From an uncultured Lachnospiraceae bacterium (GTDB lineage Bacteria > Bacillota > Clostridia > Lachnospirales > Lachnospiraceae): a DNA stretch of 64,000 bases. Shown piece after piece: positions 34,015-40,709 of the stretch (the first letter of the stretch is position 1; each line of letters begins with the position of its first letter). The stretch covers positions 14,887 to 78,886 of the forward strand of contig URUU01000003.1 in NCBI GenBank assembly GCA_900551235.1. The letters run 5' to 3'. The notes under the pieces are model-generated. The model saw only the letters and a program-made list of their open reading frames with translations. It did no database searches and was not told the DNA's origin. The position numbers and the translations under genes were made by a program.

Positions 34015-34490
34015 CAGCACTCACCTCGCAATTCTGTAATCAATTTCACTACTTTCTCCAGTGTCATATTCGGGTGGACTTCATCGTTTACCGTGCAGGT
34101 CGGCGCCAGTCCGCACGCACCAAGACAGGATACCGTTTCTACGGTGAAAAGCATATCGTCCGTTGTATGTTTCTTGTCGGAAAGTCCAAGTTCTTTCATA
34201 AACGCATCGAGGATTGCCGCTGATTTTCTTACATGACAGGCTGTTCCGTCACAGACTTTGATCACATATTTTCCTTTCTGTTCAAAAGAAAAATTTTCGT
34301 AAAAAGTCGCAACACTATATGCCTTGGCCTCTTTTACACCGATCTCTTTTGCAATGTATGTCAGCAATTCTCCCGGCAGATAACGATATACCCCCTGGAT
34401 ATCCTGCATCACAGGGATCAGGGAAGATGGTTTTTTACCATAAAAAGCAATGATTTCATCCGCTTTTCGGTAATATGACTGATCCAGCAT
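34014..34490 (-). CDS. hydC: Bifurcating hydrogenase subunit HydC (NuoE-like)
   Basis: A 158-residue NuoE-family subunit with a C-terminal thioredoxin-like [2Fe-2S] fold; ligands are the Cys residues of CDGTACHVRKS and VSCLGACGLAPTC. The N-terminal region (YLPGELLTYIAKEIGV) is the helical domain typical of NuoE. GGAGG eight bases before the ATG. First gene of hydCBA, divergent from the monomeric hydrogenase gene. Confidence 0.95.
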   Translation of the reverse strand: MLDQSYYRKADEIIAFYGKKPSSLIPVMQDIQGVYRYLPGELLTYIAKEIGVKEAKAYSVATFYENFSFEQKGKYVIKVCDGTACHVRKSAAILDAFMKELGLSDKKHTTDDMLFTVETVSCLGACGLAPTCTVNDEVHPNMTLEKVVKLITELRGEC

Positions 34491-34539
34491 AAATCATACC
34501 TCCTACTCTCTTGTATTTATTGACAAATTTTGTTTAATT

Positions 34540-34568
34540 ATTATATCTTACCTGTCCAATATACACAA
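34540..34568 (-). promoter_or_regulatory. Promoter of hydCBA
   Basis: Minus strand TTGTGT (34563-34568), 17-base spacer, TATAAT (34540-34545), about 50 bases upstream of hydC. It is separate from the plus-strand hydrogenase promoter in the same 217-base divergent gap. Confidence 0.6.
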
Positions 34569-34614
34569 TACCTTTTTCGATAATTATGTTCCGATTTTTG
34601 AGCACAGACTTATC

Positions 34615-34643
34615 TTGATAAGGTTTTATCAATATGTTATAGT
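34615..34643 (+). promoter_or_regulatory. Hydrogenase promoter with Rex-like operator
   Basis: TTGATA (34615-34620), 17 bases, TATAGT (34638-34643). The palindrome TTGATAAGGTTTTATCAA (34615-34632) covers the -35 and spacer. Its layout TTGATAA-N4-TTATCAA matches the redox repressor Rex (described clostridial consensus TTGTTAA-N4-TTAACAA) except for one symmetric change in each half. Confidence 0.55.
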
Positions 34644-34707
34644 GCTTTGAGAAGGAAGTATGCATGCCACCATAAATTCGTAATTGATATAAAGGAGTTT
34701 ATAAGAC

Positions 34708-36213
34708 ATGAGAGGTATTGAAACACAAGTAAGAAAAATCCGCCGTCAGATCTTTGCTGAAGTTTCCAGGATCGGCTTTGAATCTGATGACGGATCACTG
34801 ATCCACGATATTGAAGCGATCCCCTATAAAATTGTAACCGAGGAAGGTCCCCAGTACCGTGACAGCATCTACCGTGCACGTGCGATCGCTACGGAGCGTG
34901 TCCGCCTTGCCATGGGAATGTGCCTGCGTCCGACAAACAAACCGGTTCATCTGACCGACGGCATTGAATCCAGCAATATTTCCGAGAAATATTATGAGCC
35001 GCCTCTGATGCAGGTTGTTCCGTCTGCCTGCGCTTCCTGCGAGGATAATAAATATGAAGTCAGTGATATGTGCAAAGGCTGCCTCGCCCATCCATGTGCT
35101 GAAGTCTGCCCGAAGCATGCCATTTCTATGGTAGACGGACATTCTTATATTGATCAGGAAAAATGCGTACACTGCGGAAAGTGTAAATCCGTTTGCCCAT
35201 ATGATGCAATCTCTAAAAAGGAACGTCCATGTGCACGTGCCTGCGGCGTAAAAGCGATCGGAAATGACGAATTCGGCCGGGCAAAGATCGACACTGAAAA
35301 ATGCGTTTCCTGCGGTATGTGTATGGTCAGTTGTCCTTTCGGAGCGATCAGCGACAAATCACAGGTTTATCAGCTTGCACGGGCTTTAAAAGAAGGTCAT
35401 GAAGTCATTGCCGAAATCGCTCCTGCTTTTGTCGGTCAGTTTGGCACTATGGAGCCAAAAGATGTCCACGCTGCCCTGGAGACTCTGGGATTTTCTGAAG
35501 TTTATGAGGTTGCTCTTGGTGCTGATATCGGTGCTGTCTCAGAAGCCAGACATTATGCCGAAAAAGTATCAACCGGAGAACTGCCGTTTCTTCTGACTTC
35601 CTGCTGCCCTTCCTGGTCCATGCTTGCCAAGAAATATTTCCCGGCTATGATCGATAACATTTCACAGGAACTGACACCGATGGTTGCCACTGCGAGAAGT
35701 ATCAAACAGGAACATCCAAATGCAAGAGTTGTATTCATCGGTCCGTGTGCCGCAAAAAAACTGGAAGCCAGCCGTCGTTCTGTACGAAGTGATGTTGACT
35801 TTGTTATCACTTTTGAGGAACTTGTCGGTATGTTTGATGCAAAGGGAATTGATATGGGTGAAAAAGAAAATGCCCACTCCATGCACGATGCCACTGCTGC
35901 CGGACGCGGTTATGCCGTAGCGGGCGGTGTTGCCGGTGCGATCGAGGAATGTCTGAAGGCTTATTACCCGGATGTCACACCAAAAATTATCCATGCAGAG
36001 GGACTTGCAGAATGTAAAAAGACACTGGCTCTTGCAAAAGCCGGAAAAATGAACGGATGTCTGATCGAAGGAATGGGATGTCCAGGCGGCTGTATTGCCG
36101 GTGCCGGAACCAACCTTCCTCTGAACAAAGCTGCTGCAAAAGTGAAATGGTTCAAATCCGTTTCCAGCAAACAGCTTCCGCCAAAAGAACTGGCAGAAAT
36201 TGAACTGAAATAA
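34708..36213 (+). CDS. Monomeric (group B-type) [FeFe] hydrogenase
   Basis: A 501-residue hydrogenase. Several Cys motifs precede the catalytic domain: CASCEDNKYEVSDMCKGC with HPCAEVCP, CVHCGKCKSVCPYDA, RPCARACG, and CVSCGMCMVSCPFGA. The H-cluster motifs are TSCCPSW (L1), GPCAAKKLEASR (L2) and GMGCPGGCIAGAG (L3), the pattern of group B enzymes rather than the bifurcating HydA. Its redox partner is probably ferredoxin; whether it makes or consumes H2 in vivo is unknown. AAAGGAG is 11 bases from the ATG. It is a single gene closed by a strong terminator and opened by a promoter with a Rex-like site. Confidence 0.93.
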   Translation: MRGIETQVRKIRRQIFAEVSRIGFESDDGSLIHDIEAIPYKIVTEEGPQYRDSIYRARAIATERVRLAMGMCLRPTNKPVHLTDGIESSNISEKYYEPPLMQVVPSACASCEDNKYEVSDMCKGCLAHPCAEVCPKHAISMVDGHSYIDQEKCVHCGKCKSVCPYDAISKKERPCARACGVKAIGNDEFGRAKIDTEKCVSCGMCMVSCPFGAISDKSQVYQLARALKEGHEVIAEIAPAFVGQFGTMEPKDVHAALETLGFSEVYEVALGADIGAVSEARHYAEKVSTGELPFLLTSCCPSWSMLAKKYFPAMIDNISQELTPMVATARSIKQEHPNARVVFIGPCAAKKLEASRRSVRSDVDFVITFEELVGMFDAKGIDMGEKENAHSMHDATAAGRGYAVAGGVAGAIEECLKAYYPDVTPKIIHAEGLAECKKTLALAKAGKMNGCLIEGMGCPGGCIAGAGTNLPLNKAAAKVKWFKSVSSKQLPPKELAEIELK

Positions 36214-36233
36214 ATTCAAGCCGAATGTCTGTC

Positions 36234-36258
36234 TTAGTCGGAGTGCATTTCCGACTAA
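36234..36258 (+). repeat. Nine-bp inverted repeat after the hydrogenase gene
   Basis: TTAGTCGGA and TCCGACTAA around a seven-base loop. The sequence just before it (TTCAAGCCGAA) resembles copies at 9010, 13618 and 40696, and part of the stem (CTCCGACTAAG) recurs at 13641. Confidence 0.5.
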
Positions 36259-36261
36259 AAC

Positions 36262-36306
36262 AAAAGAACCGGTTTCCTGTTGCGGAGTCAGGAAACCGGT
36301 TCTTTT
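36262..36306 (+). terminator. Strong bidirectional terminator of the monomeric hydrogenase gene
   Basis: AAAAGAACCGGTTTCCTG and CAGGAAACCGGTTCTTTT form an 18-bp perfect stem with a nine-base loop. T runs on both strands allow termination in either direction; on the minus strand it would also stop riboswitch transcripts. Confidence 0.95.
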
Positions 36307-36404
36307 ATCTTATGGCAGGTGCGGATTCCTGCCACAGAAGGAGGTATGCTGTGAATTACCCCCAATATGTTCAGGATTGCTCGAGATGAATTCAATCACT
36401 ATTT

Positions 36405-36443
36405 CTTCATAAAATAATAAACATCTGCTTACCCTTAGCAGAC
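36405..36443 (-). terminator. Possible expression-platform terminator of the cobalamin riboswitch
   Basis: Minus strand TCTGCT/AGCAGA stem with a short loop (36424-36442) followed by TGTTTATTATTTTAT. It lies about 60 bases beyond the aptamer. Confidence 0.55.
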
Positions 36444-36504
36444 ATCATACGAAACCAGACCGTTTCTGACTTCGGATTGGATGTTTTAGCTCTACACGGA
36501 AGCT

Positions 36505-36685
36505 CATCTCATGCACCAAGCAGGTTTCCTGACTTGCCTATCTTCACGCTGTCTTACCTTCTCACAAATATGGGTATGCAATGGTTTTCAAGACAGTGCT
36601 CCTTGCTTACAGTGGCCGGACCGTTCAGGTTTTGCACCTGATTCCCTTTCACCCGATTTTCATCGGCACTTGCTACAGCAATATG
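36505..36685 (-). promoter_or_regulatory. Cobalamin riboswitch with no gene behind it
   Basis: Read on the minus strand the element has the conserved cobalamin aptamer order: AAGGGAATCAGGTG, then CCTGAACGGTCCGG, the B12 box GCCACTGT (36609-36616), and AGTCAGGAAACCTGC near the 3' end. A strong promoter precedes it and a terminator-like hairpin follows, so it looks functional. Downstream on the same strand there is no reading frame before the terminator at 36262-36306; the next feature is the 3' end of the oppositely oriented hydrogenase. The rest of 36307-36404 contains a GGCAGG/CCTGCC hairpin and a 12-codon plus-strand frame behind AAGGAGG, neither of which I can assign. Confidence 0.85.
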
Positions 36686-36699
36686 TAATTCACGTCATT

Positions 36700-36729
36700 A
36701 TTATATTCTCTTATGTATCTTTTTGTCAA
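36700..36729 (-). promoter_or_regulatory. Promoter of the cobalamin riboswitch RNA
   Basis: Minus strand TTGACA (36724-36729), 18-base spacer, TATAAT (36700-36705); both hexamers are consensus. Confidence 0.75.
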
Positions 36730-36849
36730 GACTCATTTTTGTTTATTATTTTTCTCATTGGTTTATACTTTTGTCACAGGAAGTACATAATTCTTTGTTA
36801 TATTGAGTTTATATTTTGAGGAATTTTTGATATTTTAAAGGAGTTTTCC

Positions 36850-37449
36850 ATGACTGATACTGAATACTACGATCTGATCCGGCCATACGACGATGCAATG
36901 AAGCTGCTTCTGACCAGGCTGGAGATCTTAAACCACAATATTTATAAGGCTTCCGCCGAAAACCCGATACATACGATGCAATACCGCATCAAAAGCAAAC
37001 AGAGCATCGAAGAAAAACTGATCCGCAAAGGCGAGGATCCGACGCTTGAGAATGCAAAGGATCTGCTTCAGGATATCGCCGGTATCCGCATTGTCTGTTA
37101 TTTCGTCGGTGATATTAAAAATCTGATCGATATGTTAAAAAAGCAGTCTGATCTGATCTTCATCCGCGAACGCGATTATATCACCAATCCCAAACCAAAT
37201 GGCTACCGGAGTCATCATATCATTCTCGGTGTGAATGTTTTCTGCCTGGATGCCAGTGAATATTATCCGGTCGAGATCCAGCTCCGTACGATCTCCATGG
37301 ATTTCTGGGCAGCCATGGAGCATCGCATTTCTTATAAGAAGGAATACGACAACCGGGAACAGCGTGTTGCGGAGCTGTTAAGCTATGCAGATACGCTCGT
37401 CGATATGGAAAAAGAATTTGAAAAGTATAATGAAAATGCTGCACCATAA
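36850..37449 (+). CDS. Small alarmone synthetase, GTP pyrophosphokinase family
   Basis: A 199-residue RelA/SpoT-type synthetase without the hydrolase or regulatory domains. Synthetase motifs include KSKQSIEEKL, LQDIAGIRIVCYFVGDI, the substrate-binding NPKPNGYRSHHIIL and the catalytic VEIQLRT, with MDFWAAMEHRISYK. It makes (p)ppGpp or pGpp from ATP and GTP or GDP/GMP in the cytoplasm; RelQ/YjbM-like by length, though the subtype is uncertain. AAAGGAG precedes the ATG. Single gene with a clear terminator. Confidence 0.93.
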   Translation: MTDTEYYDLIRPYDDAMKLLLTRLEILNHNIYKASAENPIHTMQYRIKSKQSIEEKLIRKGEDPTLENAKDLLQDIAGIRIVCYFVGDIKNLIDMLKKQSDLIFIRERDYITNPKPNGYRSHHIILGVNVFCLDASEYYPVEIQLRTISMDFWAAMEHRISYKKEYDNREQRVAELLSYADTLVDMEKEFEKYNENAAP

Positions 37450-37451
37450 CA

Positions 37452-37497
37452 GAAAAGCAGACAGTGAAATCAGATTCGAGATCACTGTCTGCTTTTT
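37452..37497 (+). terminator. Terminator between the alarmone synthetase and cupin genes
   Basis: AAAAGCAGACAGTGA and TCACTGTCTGCTTTTT form a long stem around 14 bases. Symmetric, so it can serve both convergent genes. Confidence 0.9.
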
Positions 37498-37509
37498 CTC
37501 TTCTTATCT

Positions 37510-37845
37510 TTAATCAAGAATGATCAGTGCCATAAATACCAGGTCAGTATCTCCGGTATTGGTCAGTGCATGACCATGGTTATCCGGTGTGTAAGTGACA
37601 TCTCCTGCCTTGACCGGGCGTACGGTTCCATTATCATCATAATCACCCTGACCTGCTAAGATGAAATATGTTTCGCTCTCATTGTGATGTTCATGATAGC
37701 CAAGAGAACATCCCGGTTCAATCGTTACTTTCGCATATAATCTGCATTTTCCGTTGAGTTCTTTTTCACCGAGGATACGGTCAATGATCACGTGTCCTTT
37801 TCCACCACACATTTTTTCAACTACTTCTCTCTTTGTTGTCATCAT
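37510..37845 (-). CDS. Small cupin-domain protein
   Basis: A 111-residue single-domain cupin. Metal-binding cupin motif 1 is GYHEHHNESETYFILAGQG (two His, Glu) and motif 2 is PDNHGHALTNTGD with the third His. Function of these stand-alone cupins is usually unknown; candidates include small-molecule isomerases or dioxygenase-like and regulatory proteins. GGAG lies eight bases before the ATG. It has its own promoter and follows the end of the Wood-Ljungdahl operon; operon membership is unlikely. Confidence 0.85.
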   Translation of the reverse strand: MMTTKREVVEKMCGGKGHVIIDRILGEKELNGKCRLYAKVTIEPGCSLGYHEHHNESETYFILAGQGDYDDNGTVRPVKAGDVTYTPDNHGHALTNTGDTDLVFMALIILD

Positions 37846-37865
37846 TACGCCAACTCCTTTTAAAA

Positions 37866-37893
37866 ATTATAAAATGATGATGCCAGGGTCAAA
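37866..37893 (-). promoter_or_regulatory. Promoter of the cupin gene
   Basis: Minus strand TTTGAC (37888-37893), 16-base spacer, TATAAT (37866-37871), directly upstream of the cupin ribosome binding site. An imperfect AAGCCG/CGGCTT stem between 37890 and 37940 may end the upstream operon. Confidence 0.5.
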
Positions 37894-37958
37894 AGCCGGA
37901 AAACTCCATATGACTGTAGAAAAGTGCTTTTACGGCTTAATGACACGCTCTGCACCGG

Positions 37959-38492
37959 TTAAAAAAATTTTGCGATCTCTTCTGCTGTCTTTCTCTTTGG
38001 TCTGTCCGGATCTGCATCGCTGTATCCCACACTGATCACACTGACAATGGATTCTTCTTCCGGAATTTCAAATGCTTCACGCAATTTATCTGCATCACGC
38101 AGTCCCATCACCAGAGTGGATAACCCCTGATTTGCTGCTTCCAGCAAAAGATTCATATCGTGCAGACCACAGTCGTAATAACCCCATCCGTTCCCAAGTT
38201 CGTTATCTGCAGTGCCGTCTTTCTGAAAACCGGCACGGTTCAGGATAACGGTAGATATCAGGAAAACCGGAGCATTCTGCGTCTTTTTCCGATTACCTTC
38301 AACCAGTGCATCCAGTACCGCCTGTCTTTTTTCTTCGGAAACTGCCACATAATAACGGATTTCCTGAGAATTTTTCCAGGTTGGTGCAAGGATTGCTGCC
38401 TCGATCATGGCTTTTATCTTTTCTTCTTCTACCGGAGTCGCCAGATACTGACGGATACTTTTGCGTTTCTGCATGACTTCCTGAAGTTCCAT
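37959..38492 (-). CDS. Nitroreductase-family flavoprotein
   Basis: A 177-residue FMN-dependent nitroreductase-family protein. Typical features are the N-terminal KRKSIRQYLATPVEEEKI, LAPTWKNSQEIRYYVAV, and GLSTLVMGLRDADKLREAF, with the closing SVGYSDADPDRPKRKTAEEI. Substrate unknown. AAGGAGG precedes the ATG, only five bases after folD, so it is the last gene of the Wood-Ljungdahl operon by spacing. Its presence there may be incidental or may reflect a flavin-dependent redox step not described for the pathway. Confidence 0.88.
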   Translation of the reverse strand: MELQEVMQKRKSIRQYLATPVEEEKIKAMIEAAILAPTWKNSQEIRYYVAVSEEKRQAVLDALVEGNRKKTQNAPVFLISTVILNRAGFQKDGTADNELGNGWGYYDCGLHDMNLLLEAANQGLSTLVMGLRDADKLREAFEIPEEESIVSVISVGYSDADPDRPKRKTAEEIAKFF

Positions 38493-38497
38493 TTGTC

Positions 38498-39355
38498 TTA
38501 CCTCCTTGCAGCCGCTTTCTCTGCTGCGTCCACTACATGTCCGATCAGAACAGATGTGGTAACACTTCCGACACCGCCCGGTACCGGTGTGATTGCATCT
38601 ACGATCGGTTCTACTTTATCGTAAGCTACGTCACCGCAGAGTTTGCCTTCTGCATTGACATTGATGCCGACATCGATGATCACCTGTCCGGCTCTTACAT
38701 AGCTGTCATCTACCACACCTGCACGGCCTGCTGCAACGATCACGATATCTGCCTCTTTTACAACTGACGGCATATCAACGGTTCTGGTATGGCATACGGT
38801 AACGGTTGCATTCTTTTTGATCAGCATCATAGCTGCCGGTTTGCCTACTACCAGGGAACGTCCTACTACCACTGCTTTTTTGCCTGTGCAGTCGATTCCG
38901 TAATGATCCAGGATCTCCATGCAGGCCTGCGGTGTACATGGAGGATATCCCAGGTCTTTGCCTGTGAACACGCCAGCCATGGAGCCGTTTGTCATACAGT
39001 CAACGTCTTTTGCCGGATCTAATGCCTGTTCGATCTCATCCTGATTTAAATGTTTTGGAAGCGGACGGAATAACAGAACACCATGAATGCTGTCATCTTT
39101 GTTTACTTCATCGATCACTGCCAGAACCTGCTCCTGTGTCGCATCTGCCGGAAGCAGATATTTTTTGTATTCCACACCCAGTTTTTCGCAGCGTTTTGTT
39201 GCTCCTCTTTCATAAGAAAGGTCGCTTTCATTTTCGCCTACACGTACAATACCGAGTGTCGGTGTAACACCGTTTGCTTTTAATACTTCTGCTTTTGCGA
39301 TAATACGTTCGTTTAAAGCTGCAACAACTTCTTTGCCTAATAACTGTTTTGCCAT
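38498..39355 (-). CDS. folD: Methylenetetrahydrofolate dehydrogenase (possibly bifunctional cyclohydrolase) FolD
   Basis: A 285-residue FolD. Family features: catalytic Tyr and Lys region (SDLSYERGATKRCEKLG with YKKY), GVLLFRPLPKHLNQ, GKDVDC-like PAKDVDCMTNGS, nucleotide-binding VVGRSLVVGKPAAMMLIKKNATVTVCH and the C-terminal PVPGGVGSVTTSVLIGH. In the Wood-Ljungdahl methyl branch it interconverts methenyl- and methylene-THF. Because a separate FchA cyclohydrolase is encoded just upstream, FolD may act mainly as dehydrogenase here. Start ATG follows GGAGG; gap to fchA is 16 bases. Confidence 0.96.
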   Translation of the reverse strand: MAKQLLGKEVVAALNERIIAKAEVLKANGVTPTLGIVRVGENESDLSYERGATKRCEKLGVEYKKYLLPADATQEQVLAVIDEVNKDDSIHGVLLFRPLPKHLNQDEIEQALDPAKDVDCMTNGSMAGVFTGKDLGYPPCTPQACMEILDHYGIDCTGKKAVVVGRSLVVGKPAAMMLIKKNATVTVCHTRTVDMPSVVKEADIVIVAAGRAGVVDDSYVRAGQVIIDVGINVNAEGKLCGDVAYDKVEPIVDAITPVPGGVGSVTTSVLIGHVVDAAEKAAARR

Positions 39356-39371
39356 AATGCTTATCCTCCGC

Positions 39372-40652
39372 CTATTTCAGTCTTCCAAGAACACCTGCAA
39401 AGATTTCATCTGCCATCGGCGGGTATTTTGCCAGCATAGCATCTGCTTTTGCATTCAGTTCTTCTGCATATTCTCTGTTTTTCATGGATTTTGTGTTGAT
39501 ATACACATTCAGGGAGGCTCCTTCCAGTGCTGCCTTACAGAATGCGGCACCTACGCCTGCATCACTGATCGCAAGGACTGATCCCTTTGCTGCAAATTCC
39601 CTGATCAGTTCAATCGCTTCACAGCATTTTTCCATGATCTCCATCGGTACAGAGCATGCATCTTTCAGCACGATCTCCATAACGCGTGCTTTCTCTGCTT
39701 TCTCTTCTTCCGTTTCTCTCGGCATGCCATATGCCTTGGAAAGTGGCTCAAATACTTCTGCATCTTTCTCTACCAGAGTCAGCAGCTCTTTCTGAAGAAC
39801 ATCACATTTTGCTTTTAACTCCTGCATTTCTTCTTCCACATCCGCATATTTTTTCTTTCCGACGGTCAGGCTTCCGACCATATTTCCAAGAGCTGTGCCG
39901 ATCGCACCAACCAGTGCAGATGCACCGCCACCGCCCGGAACCGGTGCTTTGGAAGCCAGAACTTCTACAAATTCATTACATGGTACCGTTGAAAATCCCA
40001 TTGTAAAATCCTCCTTCATTTTCTTTAATGTCCCGATCGCAATATCCCCGACAACTGCCAGATCCTCTGCTTCAAAGGACAGCGGGAAATTATCCGAAAA
40101 CAGAATCTGGGAGGACGGGGGAAATTCTTCATCTCCTGCCCACAGCAAAAACTGTACGCGATGCCCGTTGATAAATTCAAATTCATATCCGGCATCGCCA
40201 TGTCCGCAATCTGCTGCCCCCAGTGCTTCCATTTTATTTTTAAATTCCTGCAATTTATTTCCATAAGAAAAAGCAAGCCGCATCATACATCTTCCGTTAA
40301 ACTGACGGTAATAAACTTCTCCATGCGGCACTTCCCGATAAGTCAGAAACTTTCCGGTGCTTTCTGATTGCACACCTCTTGTAAGAAAACGGATCACCAT
40401 GATCTTTGGCGGAACGCCATCCTCCATGGCTCCATATCCTTCATCAAACGGATTTGCCTTTCGGATGGTACATTCCGGCCATTTTACAAGAAATGCTTTC
40501 TGCATCATTCGCACTTCAAATTCCTGTGTCTCTTCATGCCAGGGTACTCCCACCCTGGCTGCGGCCTCTTTTGGATCGATTGCTGCAAATTCCTCCAGAT
40601 AATGTTCAAAAGGAATTCTTTCCTTATTATCTTTTTCGTATCTTACCTGCAT
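39372..40652 (-). CDS. fchA: Fusion of a DUF3786 domain to methenyl-THF cyclohydrolase FchA
   Basis: A 426-residue two-domain protein. Residues 1 to about 217 match DUF3786, with its typical stretches TREVPHGEVYYRQF-like YREVPHGEVYYRQFNGR, LLWAGDEEFPPSSQILFS and EAEDLAVVGDIAI; its function is unknown. Residues 218-426 are a full-length FchA/formiminotransferase-cyclodeaminase domain (EVLASKAPVPGGGGASALVG, ISDAGVGAAFCKAAL), which forms methenyl-THF from formyl-THF. Start at 40652 (MQVRYEKD) follows AAGGAG. At the junction the message reads AAGGAGGATTTTACAATG (40016-39999), a perfect ribosome binding site for FchA alone (209 residues, from 40001). Both a fused and a separate FchA may therefore be made. 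Confidence 0.9.
   Translation of the reverse strand: MQVRYEKDNKERIPFEHYLEEFAAIDPKEAAARVGVPWHEETQEFEVRMMQKAFLVKWPECTIRKANPFDEGYGAMEDGVPPKIMVIRFLTRGVQSESTGKFLTYREVPHGEVYYRQFNGRCMMRLAFSYGNKLQEFKNKMEALGAADCGHGDAGYEFEFINGHRVQFLLWAGDEEFPPSSQILFSDNFPLSFEAEDLAVVGDIAIGTLKKMKEDFTMGFSTVPCNEFVEVLASKAPVPGGGGASALVGAIGTALGNMVGSLTVGKKKYADVEEEMQELKAKCDVLQKELLTLVEKDAEVFEPLSKAYGMPRETEEEKAEKARVMEIVLKDACSVPMEIMEKCCEAIELIREFAAKGSVLAISDAGVGAAFCKAALEGASLNVYINTKSMKNREYAEELNAKADAMLAKYPPMADEIFAGVLGRLK
39999..40016 (-). promoter_or_regulatory. Internal ribosome binding site and start codon for stand-alone FchA
   Basis: Within the fusion gene, AAGGAGG lies eight bases before an in-frame ATG at the exact N-terminus of the FchA domain. 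The same bases encode Lys-Glu-Asp in the fusion. Confidence 0.65.
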
Positions 40653-40709
40653 AAAATTCTCCTTTTGATGCCGCATTATCTTCCGTCTCACATACGTTCG
40701 ACTTAAATT

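Noticed and set aside
34615..34632. FNR/CRP site reading of the hydrogenase palindrome
   Set aside because: FNR-type half sites TTGAT/ATCAA require a four-base gap; here the gap is eight, which fits Rex geometry better.
36338..36377. 12-codon plus-strand frame behind AAGGAGG in the riboswitch region (GTG start, MNYPQYVQDCSR)
   Set aside because: Too short to judge and antisense to the riboswitch transcript region; may be a remnant of a lost gene, but nothing supports a product.
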